Source of the DNA: Budorcas taxicolor | Lineage: Eukaryota; Chordata; Mammalia; Artiodactyla; Bovidae | Reading direction: 5' to 3' | Assembly: GCF_023091745.1 (NCBI RefSeq) | Contig: NC_068913.1 | Span: 11,116,001 to 11,180,000 of the forward strand | DNA length: 64,000 nucleotides | Part shown: positions 37,185 to 47,839 of the stretch, piece after piece | Numbering within the stretch: the stretch's first letter is position 1 | Layout: each line of letters starts with the position of its first letter | Position numbers and translations under genes: made by a program | Notes under the pieces: generated by a model | Seen by the model: only the letters and a program-made list of their open reading frames with translations | Told to the model about the DNA's origin: nothing | Database searches by the model: none

Positions 37185-38627
37185 TCACAGTGATCTTTGA
37201 TGTTCTATTATGATTGTTTTGTGGTGCCACGAATCACGCCCACATCAGGTGGTAAATTTAACTGATAAATATTGTTTATGTTCTGACTACTCCAGTGACC
37301 AGCTGGCTCCCCTTCTCTTTCCCTTTCCTCGGGTCTCCTTATTTCCTGAGACACAACAATATTGAAATTAGGCCAATTAACAATACTACAATGGCCTCTA
37401 AGAGTTCTAATGAAAGGAAGATTAACCTGTCTCTCACTTTAAGTCCAAAGCTTAGAGAGGAAGACACAAGACAGACTGAATGCTAGGCCTCTTGCACCAA
37501 CAGCTAAGCTGTGAATGCAAAGGAAATGTTCTTGAAAGCAATTAAATGTGCTACTCCAGTGAATACACAATGGACAAGAAAGTGACACAGCCTTATCGCT
37601 GATATGAAGAAAGTTTTAATGGTCTGGATAGATCAAACCGGCCACAACATTCCTTTAGGCCAAAGCCTGGTTCAGAGCAAGGCCCTAACTCAGTTCTAAC
37701 TCACAAAGGCTGCGAGAGGTGAGGAAGCTGTAGAATAAAAGTTGGAAGTTAGCAGGAGTTGGCTCACGAGGTTTAAGGGGGAAAAATGCTGTCTTTATAA
37801 AAGTGCAAGGTGAAACAGCAAGAACTGATGTAGAAGTTGCAGCAAGTTATTTAGAAGATCTAGCTGAGATAATTAATGAAGGTGACTGCACTAAACAACA
37901 GATTTTCAATGTGGACGAACAGCCTTCTATTGGAAGAAGATGCATTCTAGGACTTGCATAGCTAGAGAGAAATCAGTGCCCGGCTACAAAGCTTCAAAGG
38001 ACAAGCTGACTCTCTTGTTTAGGGAATCATGCAGGTAATGACTTGAAGTTGAAGCTCATTTATCATTCCAAAGATCCTATGGCTCTTCCGAATTATGCTC
38101 CATCTACCCTGCCTGTGCTCTCATAAATGGAACAACAAAGCTTGACAGTGCATCTGTTTACAACATCGTTTACTGAATATTTTAAGTCCACTGTTGAGAC
38201 CGACTGCTCAGAAAACAAGATTCTTTTCAAAATATTACTGCTCACTAACATTGTATTTGGTCTCCCAAGAGCTCTGATGGAGATGCACAGGCAATTAATG
38301 TTATTTTCTTGCTTGCTTAACACAACACCCATTATGCAGGCCCTGGATCAAGCCACCATACATAGCAATTCCTCTGATACATCTGAGCAAAGTAAATCAA
38401 AAACTTTCTGGAAAACATTCACCATTACTTTTAAGTGTAGTACAGCTGAATATATATATTCTTTTTCATACTCTTTTCCATTTTGGTTTATTACAGGATA
38501 TTAAAGATTCACCATTGTATTAATAGATGATATTAAGAATCTTCATAAAAAATAAAAAAATTTTAAATTGAAAAAAACTTTTGATTCATGGGAAGAGGTC
38601 AAAATATCAACAGTAACAGCAGTTTGG

Positions 38628-38895
38628 GAGAAGGCAATGTTACCCCACTCCAGTACTCTTGCCTGGAAAATCCTATGGACGGAGGAGCCTGGTAGGCTGC
38701 AGTCCATGGGGTCGCTAAGAGTCGGACACGACTGAGTGACTTCACTTTCACCTTTCACTTTCATGCACTGGAGAAGGCAATGGTACCCCACTCCAGTACT
38801 CTTGCCTGGAGAATCCCAGGGATGGGGGAGCCTGGTGGGCTGCTGTCTCTGGGGTCGCACAGAGTCGGACACAACTGAAGTGATTTAGCAGCAGC
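38628..38895 (+). mobile_element. Bov-A2 SINE inside Tigger1
   Basis: Dimeric Bov-A2 with a short CAG tail. The perfect 13-bp duplication AACAGCAGTTTGG at 38615-38627 and 38896-38908 is Tigger1 sequence. Confidence 0.96.
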
Positions 38896-39415
38896 AACAG
38901 CAGTTTGGAAAAGACTGACTCCAACCCTCATGGATGACTTTGAGGGGTTCAAGACTTCAGTGGAGGAAGGAACTGCAGATGTGGTGGAAACAGATAGAGA
39001 ACTAGGATTTGAAGTTGAGCCTGAAGATATGACTGAATTGCTGCAATCTCATAAAACTTTAATGGATGAGAAGTTGCTTCTTATGGATGTATAAGGAAAG
39101 TGGCTACTTGAGATGGAAACAATTCTTGTGAAGATGCCGTGAAGGCTGTTGAAACGATAACGAAGAATTTAGTCTATTACGTAAACTTAGCTGATAAAGC
39201 AGCAGACTGACTTAAGTTTTGAAAGAAGTTCGACTGTGGGTAAAATTCTGTCTAATAGCATTACAAGCAACAGAGAAATCATGAGATGAAAAGTCAATTC
39301 ATGTACCAAACTCCATGTCTGTTGTCTTATTTTTTAAAAATTCCAGTCGCCCCAACCTTCAGCAACCACCACTCTGATCCGTCAGCAGCCATCAACATCC
39401 AGGTAAGATCCTCTG

Positions 39416-39787
39416 GGACTCCCCTGGCGGTCCAGTGGTTAAGACCTCGCCTTCCAAGGCAGGGGGTATGGGTTTGATCCCTGGTTGGGAAGCTAAGATC
39501 CCACATGCCTCGTGGCCAAAAAACCAGAACATAAAACAGAAACAATACTGCACAAATTTAAGATTTTACAACAGTGAAAGTCACTCTGTTGTGTCCAACT
39601 CTTTGCAACCCCAGACCAGAATACTGGAGTGGATAGCTGTTCCCTTCTCCAGGGGATCTTCCCAACCCAGGGACTGACCCAGGTCTCCGGCACTGCAGGC
39701 AGATTCTTTACCAGCTGAGTCACTAAGGAAGCCCAGATTTCAACAATGGTCCACACCAAAAAAACCTTGAAAAAAAAAAAAAAAAAA
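39416..39787 (+). mobile_element. CHR-type SINE inside Tigger1, itself interrupted
   Basis: Starts GGACTCCCCTGGCGGTCCAG and carries the GGTTTGATCCCTGGTTGGGA box. Its body is split by a reverse Bov-tA (39571-39736) and it ends in a poly-A of about 20 (39769-39788). Tigger1 resumes at GACCCTCCACCAGCAAAACG. Confidence 0.85.
39571..39736 (-). mobile_element. Bov-tA SINE nested in the CHR SINE
   Basis: Reverse, internally deleted Bov-tA (the sequence jumps from TTTGCAACCCC to AGACCAGAATACTGGAGTGG). Imperfect flanks AGATTTTACAACA and AGATTTCAACAA. Confidence 0.85.
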
Positions 39788-40124
39788 AAGACCCTCCACC
39801 AGCAAAACGATTGACTTGCTGGTCTCAGGTGATGGTTAGCACTTTTTAGCAATTAAACATTTCAAATTAAGGTATATAGTTTTTTTAAGACAGCATGCTA
39901 TTGCACACTTAATAGACTATAGTATAAACATAACTTTCATATGTACTGGGAAACCAAGAAATTCCATGTGACACACCTAATTGCAATATTCACTTCACTG
40001 CAGTGATCTAGGACTGACTCCACAATAATCGCTAAGATACGCTTGTAACTCACTTTTATTTATAAGAACGGACTCTTCCTCAGGCTCAAACCTTAAAAGA
40101 GGACATGTTTCAAACTACAATATA

Positions 40125-40290
40125 AAAATAGATAAACAAGATCCAAATGTATAGCACAGGGAACTATATTCAGTATCTTATAATAAACTACAATGGAAAA
40201 GAATCTAAAAAGGTATATATTCGGAATCACTTCATTGTACGAGAAACGTCATACATCAACTATACTTCAAAAAATATTATATGTGCATGT
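40125..40290 (+). mobile_element. L1 3' UTR fragment
   Basis: TATAGCACAGGGAACTATAT, CTTATAATAAACTACAATGG and CATCAACTATACTTCAAAAA are the usual order near L1 3' ends. Followed by a TATATA-rich segment to about 40390. Confidence 0.75.
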
Positions 40291-40659
40291 ATATGTGTGT
40301 ATATATATTTACATTATATAATTATACATTTAGATATGTGTACTTATATGAGCTTAATATTTTATATAAAATACTTACATTTATATAATGCCTGACAGGC
40401 ATTGCCCATTTGTTTCTACAAAGGAAGTTGTCCCTCTCCCAACCCCCAAATAGGGCCTGTATTTCACTTCTGTGCATCCCACACCCTCTTTGGCCACTGG
40501 CAACTGTCATTGCTGTATCATCTCTCAAAAGTCCAGGTATAATCCTCATGACCAGCTGATGCCAATACTTTTATTTCCTCTGCCCACCTCCCTCAAGTTT
40601 CTTATAAACTTGTTAGACTTCAAACCAATATCTCAGAAAGTATTCCTAAACAAGTCAGA

Positions 40660-40820
40660 AAACAGGGACTTAATCCCCTTCTTCCTTCAAAGCCAGTAAA
40701 AATGCATCAAGCCCTTTCATCACATCACTCTGACCTCTTCTTTCCCCTCCCTCTTCTGCTTTTAAGGACCCCTTTGATTACACTGAGCCCACCCAGATAA
40801 TCTGGGATAAACTCCCCATC
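40660..40820 (-). repeat. MLT1-type LTR fragment (ERVL-MaLR)
   Basis: Shares with 42590-42730 the blocks CACATCACTCTGACCTCT, CCTCCCTCTTC and CCAGATAATC(C/T)(A/G)GGATAA in the same order, matching an antisense MLT1-type solitary LTR. Non-coding, no viral gene seen. Confidence 0.6.
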
Positions 40821-40879
40821 CCAGGACTTAAAAACCATAAAGTTCACTCCCAATCCTACTGCTCTATCTATACAATAGA

Positions 40880-41355
40880 TGATTTGCCAACACAGAAGAA
40901 TGAAATACTGATACACAGTGTAAGAATGAGCCTTAGAAACATTATGTTAAGCGAAAGAAGCCAGGCACCAAAGGCCACATATTATATGATTCCATTTAGA
41001 TGAAATATTCAGAATAAGCCAATTTATAGAAAGATCAGTGGTTGCTTAGGGCTGGGAAGAAAATGGCAACCCACTCCAGTATTCTTGCCTGGGAAGTCCC
41101 ATGGACCCAGGAGCCTGGCGGGCTTTAGTCCATGGGGTCACAAAGAAGCTGGGCACGACTGAGCAACTAAACAGGGCTAGGAAAGCAGGAGGGGGATAAT
41201 GGGGATTGAGTGCTAGTGTGTATAGGATTTCCCTTTAAAGGGCATGAACACATTTTAAAGTTAGACTGCAGTGATTATTGCACAGCACTATGAATATTTT
41301 TAAAAGCTGCATACTTTGAATTGTATAATATGGGAATGATGTCTTTAAAATGCTA
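40880..41355 (+). mobile_element. Old L1 3' UTR, interrupted by Bov-A
   Basis: AGCGAAAGAAGCCAGGCACC, ATATGATTCCATTTAGATGA, CAGTGGTTGCTTAGGGCTGG and, after the SINE, GGGATTGAGTGCTAGTGTGT follow the L1M 3' order. Confidence 0.75.
41058..41172 (+). mobile_element. Bov-A monomer SINE inside old L1
   Basis: Single Bov-A unit flanked by AGGGCTGGGA (41048-41057) and AGGGCTAGGA (41173-41182). Confidence 0.9.
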
Positions 41356-41359
41356 CTGT

Positions 41360-41540
41360 AACTATTTATTCTAGCTACCACTGAACAGTTATTGTGTGCA
41401 AGAAACCTTAGAGGCCCTATATCACCTGATTTAACTCTGGGAGGTCCATTTCTCATCTTATAGATGAGAAAATAGGTTCAGTGAAATTAAAATATTTACA
41501 CAAAGTTACAGAGCTAATCAGGAACAGTGCCCAGATATAT
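41360..41540 (-). mobile_element. MIR SINE, ancient
   Basis: Antisense MIR: ATTTCTCATCTTATAGATGAGAAAA region followed by CAAAGTTACAGAGCTAATCA and CAGTGCCCAGAT. Confidence 0.6.
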
Positions 41541-41751
41541 TTCTCTAAAGAAATGTCTCTAAAATCCATGCTTTCTAAATTATACCATGTTTGCCACCAA
41601 ATAGTTTATTGGAAATAGTTGAGTATCATTTACATACAAATAGGTTTGAAAAAACATGCATTTTGTTACTATCACTGGTGGGAATAAAATTTTTTGAGGT
41701 ATCAATGATAAAAATAAGGCTTAACACAGGCAATTATACCCATTATCTTGG

Positions 41752-41753
<2 letters not shown>

Positions 41754-41788
<35 letters not shown>
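41754..41788 (+). repeat. (GT)n microsatellite
   Basis: Uninterrupted GT run of about 17 units, immediately before an L1 3' end-like segment (41800-41890, ACTGTAAATCAACTATATTT). Confidence 0.95.
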
Positions 41789-41789
<1 letters not shown>

Positions 41790-41799
41790 CATATGTATC

Positions 41800-41892
41800 T
41801 ATAATGGAGTATAATCTGAAAAAAAATAATATTGAATCATTATTCTGTGATCATGAAACTTCATACTGTAAATCAACTATATTTCAATAAAA
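41800..41892 (+). mobile_element. L1 3' end fragment
   Basis: ATGGAGTATAATCTGAAAAA, then GTAAATCAACTATATTTCAA and AATAAAAAA, as at L1 termini. Confidence 0.65.
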
Positions 41893-42096
41893 AATACTTC
41901 CAAGGTTAAGCATCATTTGTTATTTAATTCAAAATCCATATCTAGAAAACAAATGCCTCTGGAAAACAACTGAAAGTAATTACAGTCATAAAATTGGTTC
42001 CTTCTCTTTCAATTTATGCAGAGCTAGACTGCGAATGTTTTCAAGACACAGATTCATGTCATTTTTTAAATTAATGCTTCTAGAAACTTTTGGCTC

Positions 42097-43437
42097 TTTA
42101 TTTATATTAGTAGAAACACCAGCAAATTACAAACAAACAAAAACCATTTCTTTAAACTACATTCATTAAGCAAAAATATTTCTTTATTTAGACTTACATT
42201 TAGTTTTTTATCCGTATATTTACAGGAATTTACAAACAGTGACCTATTAGCCGTTCCAGAAAGGTAAACGGACGAAAAAAGTATAGGAGGAAGAAAAACA
42301 GATATGACACTAAAGGTATACTTCTTCACCTGAAATACTAAATTATCTACTTAATTGTTATATTAGTTTGTTTGTTGCTGTAACAAATCATCACAAACTC
42401 AGTGGCTTAAAACAACACAGGTTTGTTATCTTCCGGTTCTGCAGGGCTGAAGTTTGACAAGGTCTCACTGGGCTAAACTCAAAGTCCTGACACGGCTGCC
42501 TCCCTTCCTGAGCCACTAGGGGAGAACGCCTCCTTGCCTTGTCCATTGTCTAGAGGCCACCTGCACTCCTTGGTTCATGTCCCCTTCCTGCCTTAACGCC
42601 AGTAAAAGTGGGTCAAGTCCTTCTTCTACCACATCACTCTGACCTCTCCTTTTACCTCCCTCTTCACTTTTAAAGACCCTTATGATTATACTCGGTCCAA
42701 CCAGATAATCCAGGATAACCTCCCCAACCCAGGACCTCAAATTAAGGTTCTTAAATCATATCTGCAAAGTCCTTTTGTAATATAACAAAACATATCCACA
42801 GGTTCTGGGAATTAAGACATTGAAATATTTAGGTTAACTATTATTCTGCCTGTCACAGTTGTCCTTATCTTCAAAGAAATCAGGATATAGCCACAGTAAA
42901 TTCAGCCTAAACTGGAGGAGCCATGTGGCATACTAATGATTTAAATGGGAGTATATAGAATTTGGATGAAGAATTCCTCCTCTGTGTTATCTTATTTCTA
43001 CTGACACTGTATTTTGAAGATGAACTATAATTAGATATAGAGAATAACAGGAGAAATAGGTTGCTATTCAAAACCATGATAAGAAATAGATCTAAATCAA
43101 CCTCTCAATTTTTAAACAGGAACAGAAGCCAAAAAAGCTTATTTTGCATTTTCTTTCTACACATTGTTCTGCCATAGCATTCAGCAATGACCATTAATAC
43201 AATAGCCACAGCCTATATCATAATTGGATGTTGTACTATTAATAATTCAAACTACAGAAGAGGTAGCTGAGAAGACTATATACTTGGATATACTGACAGT
43301 GAGTTTTTATGAACCTTTGAAAAAAAATATCCAAAAGCACATTACATATGTATATGTGAAGAATACAAATCTCTCTTTTTTGAAAGGTCCAAATCCAAAA
43401 TGAAAAAATATCACTACATTAGAAAATTGACTTTTGC
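42097..43437 (-). other. MTERF1: Downstream flank / probable 3' UTR of MTERF1
   Basis: No canonical minus-strand AATAAA occurs between the stop codon and the MLT1-type LTR. The first AATAAA hexamers on the minus strand are at 42188-42183 and 42102-42097, beyond the LTR. The 3' UTR may therefore either use a variant signal before 42860 or run through the LTR. The 42861-43437 segment shows no recognisable repeat. Confidence 0.35.
42356..42860 (-). repeat. MLT1-type solitary LTR (ERVL-MaLR)
   Basis: Antisense LTR nearly full length: ATATTAGTTTGTTTGTTGCT with GTAACAAATCATCACAAACT at the left, TAGAGGCCACCTGCACTCCT in the middle and CTATTATTCTGCCTGTCACA at the right. No internal retroviral sequence is attached. 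It lies just downstream of MTERF1, on the same strand as the gene. Confidence 0.75.
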
Positions 43438-44626
43438 TTAATTCTCCAGAACAATGTTCTGCTCAATATATAACTTTTTCAATTTAGCATTATATCTTTT
43501 TTGACTCCAAGACAGAAGGCTGATGTTTGATGTACTCAAGTCATAGCCAACATTTACCAATTCTTTGATTCGACTTTTTAAAGTACCTATGCTTGAATCC
43601 AAAATGCGAGGATGTTCAATTATTTGTGAAATGTTAACTTTTTCCTCTATGAGGCAATCTATTTTATCATTAAACTTTTTCTCTCCCAAGAAGATCACAT
43701 CTGGATAGCTTAAAACAAATTTCTGTATCTCTTTTGCAGTACACCCAAGAGAAAACAGTTTTTCTTTGATATTTCTGTAGCTTCTTCTCATACAGTCACT
43801 GGAAAGGTCTAGGATTTTAGCTCCTGAACCACATATCAGACTAAGCAGTTCATCATTGGTCAAGCAGAACGTGGACTGTAAAAATTCAATATTAGCTTTT
43901 ATCCGTTTGGTGCTCTGAATTAAGATGAAAGGGTTTTTAAAAATTATCTTCCTGATAAAATCTGTGGGACTATTGTGACCCAACGACAAACAGACTTCTT
44001 GCAAAAATTCAACCATCTGTTTATTCAGATTAAGACTATTGGAGAAGGTACGTGGGGCATTGGTCAACAATCGACGAAGGTATTTATTGGTCAATCCAAC
44101 TGAGTAGAGGAACTTTATGTTATTCTCTAAGTTTAGGTTGTCACTGGACCGAAAAAAAGATTCAGGAGAACGTTCCAAAATATTTACAATTTCAAGGTCT
44201 GATGTCACAATTCTTCTCCACAGATCCCATCGATTTGAAAGACTTTCAGACGTACGAGTCATGGCTCGTGGGTACCTTGATATGATGCTAGCAATCACTT
44301 CTTTGCTGGCTCCTTTAGACAGAAGGAATGTCTGCAGGTCCTGCTCATTAGTATCTGTCCTATTAAAAACTCCAGGCTGTCGCTTCCTTGCCATGTCAAC
44401 ATCTACTCCCATAGTAAGTAAGTTATTCAGCAGTTCTTCATTTTCCAAAGGCTCACTGTCTGCATTATCACATTTCTTACTGAAAAGCCTAAATGAAACT
44501 GATTTAAAGAGGATTTCTGTTGAAAATCGGATCATCCAACATCTTGAACCAAAGAGATAGTTACTTCTCACATACAAGAGGTTTCTTGGCGCCATAATGG
44601 TCAGGTAGCCCAAACCTTTTGGAATG
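43438..44626 (-). CDS. MTERF1: MTERF1, main coding exon (mitochondrial transcription termination factor 1)
   Basis: MTERF1 is a mitochondrial matrix DNA-binding protein. It binds within the tRNA-Leu(UUR) gene just after 16S rRNA, blocks transcription that would run antisense through the rRNA genes, and also stalls replication forks. The open frame runs to a TAA at 43440-43438. The best supported start is the ATG at 44595-44593, with A at -3 and G at +4, giving 385 residues. The first 40 residues are rich in Arg, Ser and hydrophobics, as in a mitochondrial presequence. The rest is a chain of mTERF helical repeats of the form Leu-x3-Gly-(Leu/Cys) ... Pro-x-x-(Ile/Leu). A splice acceptor ACAG sits at 44630-44627, so the exon probably begins at 44626 and frame upstream of it is intronic. 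Recalled human positions Arg162, Arg169, Arg202, Phe243, Arg251, Arg350 and Arg387 are all kept; human Tyr288 is Cys here. The last ten residues differ from the human tail and add six. No frameshift or internal stop is present, so the exon looks functional. Confidence 0.95.
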
Positions 44627-47084
44627 CTGTATGAAACAACATATACAGTATTATACAAACAAACACGTTAAACAGCTAACAGATTACATCATGATCCTGT
44701 ATTGTGGTCATTCCTGTAAGAAAATACTAGAGATCCAGCTCTCCTGGTTCTGTGATAACAATCTCACCACCACACTCCCACTCCCTGGGTCACCACTTCC
44801 GATTATCTATGGGCCAGGGGCCACTTCTATTCTTACCATAAATAAAAGCAGCACACAGCAACAACACTGTCCCAGAATTATTCTTGCCTTTACTTGCTGT
44901 TTGGTCCTGCCTGCGTTAGCTACCCAAAACCAATTGCCCCTTTCCATCTCTGCTTTATCTAACTGCTTTCCAAAGCTTTGACTTATTTTTACTAACTGAC
45001 ACTTTCAATTCTGCCTTGTCTTCTTACTTACCAGGTTTTTGGCCTTGCACCTGCCCACAGATACCAGCCTTCTTTGCCTCTTGTTCTCACTTTTTGGTTA
45101 CCAAACTCTAAATCTAGCCCTGAAAACCAACACTTCATACTATGTTATTTCCACCCTAAACACCTTTCTCTAGGTTCACGGTATTCTTTAAACCCATCCT
45201 TCATTCTTATCTTACATGGATCTCTGGTCAACAGCCCTGATCCCAATCTCCATGTCACTCAATTTACCCGAATGCTCCCTTGGTTGTTGGGTTCACCCAA
45301 CAACTCCAAACCAATTTTCACTTCATTATGACCCAGTTGGGATATTTCATACAGAGTGTCCACTGCATGTGGAATTATACCGAAAAATGAGATGGACACA
45401 CTTAAAACCTTACCTTTGCCATTCTCCTTCTTACCACCATTTTACAAAAGACTCACTCAGGGCTCTCTGCATCTGTTTCACAATACACGTAACTTTGATC
45501 AAAAGATTAAAACCTTGACAACTCATTTTCCTGAGCATTTAGAAATGGGGCATAAAATGTATGAACTTATACACGACAATAATCATAGGTCCCTACTAAA
45601 ACAAATATCTCTGTTTATAGGAAATATTTTAACAGAAAAGTTTCTGTCTTGCTATTCAAATTGTCAGATGATTTATGCTCCTAAATTGGTTATGGTCATA
45701 ACACTTTTTTGTAAAGTGTTGTACATAATACTTTACCAGTACTTTCTCCTTTTTAGACTATACAGCTGTGACAAACTGCTCTTAATTTCTAATTACTTAC
45801 AATGGGCTCTTCTTACGTAAAAGAGGGTTTTTCTTCTTCCTCTCTGCTAACTAAGCATAAAACGAAGAATAGAGATAGATGGCTCCAACTCACTGCTACT
45901 ATCTCTGGGCTTGAGCTGCTGCTTTCAAGATCCATATAAGAAAAGCTCCTCTGTGCCTGTCCTTTTAAATACTCCAATTTAACAAGAACTTGGATTATGC
46001 CTACTGGCGGGGAACATTCTTATAACTCAGATAATCCATTAATCCTCAAAGAATTAGGAAAAGATTCCAAAACTACAGATTCAGGTAACGTTTGAACAAA
46101 ATGCAGGTCACTCACAAAGTAAACAGGAAACAGCAAAGCGTGTCTTAGATTGCCCTACACCCTGAGTTCATTATTCTTCATGTCTTCATAATAACATATA
46201 CTCCATTACTACATAATCTTCCAAAAATACATGAAGACAGAAACTTAAAAATAAGACCCTCCTAATTAAAGAATGAGGCTTTACCTTGCCCAGCTCAAAA
46301 ACCTGTTCTGTTCCAGATGCTCAGGGTGACCTCTACTGGATAAAGGGACCGAACTCTGACAGCTCTAGATAAAACCAGGGCTTTCCAAGGAGTGGGTATG
46401 AGATGATCCAGTGGGATGCAGGAAGAAAATAGTAAAGCTCCAATTTATATTTGTCTTGGCCTTTTAAAATTTCTACTTTTTACAGGTTTCATAATTATAC
46501 AATATATTAATAATAGTACCATAAGACATGTATATAACTAGTCAGTAAATATACATACATTGGAGGCATATTTATAGACCTTTTTAAAATTAAGATCGTA
46601 TATGATCAAAAATGTCTAAGACTACTGCTTTAGACCACACTCTACTCTCGAGAAACAGAGCTGAATGAGTCACAGTTAAGTTCGAAAGAAATTCTATTGA
46701 TGACAAATTGCAAGTAAAAATATATGCCAAATATCTTCACAAAAGAGTAAGAAATTAAGACTTCTGGATGTGTTATAGATGGACTTGTCTTTGTGTATAA
46801 TTCATTCTCCATGGACATACCTTTCACACAAATAAACAAGTCCAGAACCAACCTGAGCATCTTTCCCAGCCACAAACAAACGAGCCCTCCTCTAATTATT
46901 GAAATCACCATTACTCTCCCAATAATTACTCAAAATAAAAAATGTGCCTCTAAGTAAAAGAGTAACAAATAAAAGTCATTTGGTAAATCTTAGTTAAGCC
47001 TTTTTTTATAAACTTCCCCAAATTGAGAAAGTGATAATAAATCCCTTTCAAAGTCAAAAATAAATAAATAAAGATGAAACCTCA

Positions 47085-47107
47085 CACTAAAAAAAAAAAA
47101 AAAAAAA
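47085..47107 (+). repeat. Poly-A tract
   Basis: A-run of about 18, perhaps the tail of an unrecognised retroposon. C-runs occur nearby at 47278-47287 and 47736-47745. Confidence 0.7.
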
Positions 47108-47169
47108 GTGAAAGCAAGCTTTGCTTTTTTTTTCTCGTCCTCGAACCCAGTCATTCATTCATGTAGACC

Positions 47170-47600
47170 CTGCTTCTTCAGTATCTCTGAAATCCAATCT
47201 CTCTACTCTTCGCAAATTCTCTCACTCAGACTATCAGTCGCTTAACTCGTTTCTCTAACATCAGTCACTCAAAAGTACCCCCCCCCCACAGAACACTTAT
47301 GAAACAAAGATGTGGTCACGTCCCTCACTCCCTGATTAAGACACCTCTGTAGCTCTCCCCTGGAAGGTAAAATCTTCAGACTGACCTTTCTAGCTATCTC
47401 TTCTATTCTCCAATCTCACAATGAAATACCATTGCCTATTAAGTCTCTGGTCCTAGACATCCTTGACCATTCTTGTCTTCCTGCCTTTTTAAACCCACTC
47501 TGTCTTTCAGAAAGGCCCATCCTCCTAAACCTATCCATAGTACAAGATTCTATTCAAACAGTATTTTCCCACAATTCTTTAACTTAACAAATACTTCAAG
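47170..47600 (+). mobile_element. Possible LINE L2 fragment
   Basis: CAGTATCTCTGAAATCCAAT, CCTCACTCCCTGATTAAGA, CTGGAAGGTAAAATCTTCAG resemble a diverged sense L2 in the MTERF1 intron. Confidence 0.5.
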
Positions 47601-47839
47601 GTGAAGTGAATCATTTGTTTTATAGTAATTCATTACTAAGGAGCCTAAAACTAAGTATTCTATCTAAATAGAAAAAAACTGAACTGGCCACAAAAATTTG
47701 GTTTTGATCACAATATTATAAATGAAAAAATTGGACCCCCCCCCCCATATCAACAGTATGAGCAGGATCAGTTAAACCTAAAAATGATGGTAACTAACAT
47801 CAACAACTGGTAAACATAGGAATAAATAAGAATTCTAAA

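Larger units (their letters stand above)
37187..40015 (+). mobile_element. Tigger1-type DNA transposon, second copy, pierced by SINEs
   Basis: Plus-strand Tigger1 lacking most of the left terminal repeat. It starts at AGTGATCTTTGATGTTCTAT, has the untranslated leader through GAGACACAACAATATTGAAA, and the transposase ATG would be near 37391. It ends with ATTGCACACTTAATAGACTA and a degraded right end. The second catalytic Asp of the family is lost: the Leu-Leu-x-Asp-Asn-Ala-Pro-Gly box reads with Asn at the Asp position near 38246. Frameshifts and stops abound. Three SINEs lie inside (38628-38895, 39416-39775 with another nested in it). Confidence 0.88.

Noticed and set aside
44052..44560. Plus-strand frames inside MTERF1
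   Set aside because: Antisense shadows of the MTERF1 coding exon.
45356..45820. 154-codon frame in the MTERF1 intron
   Set aside because: Antisense to the gene, no domain, and two other frames overlap it.
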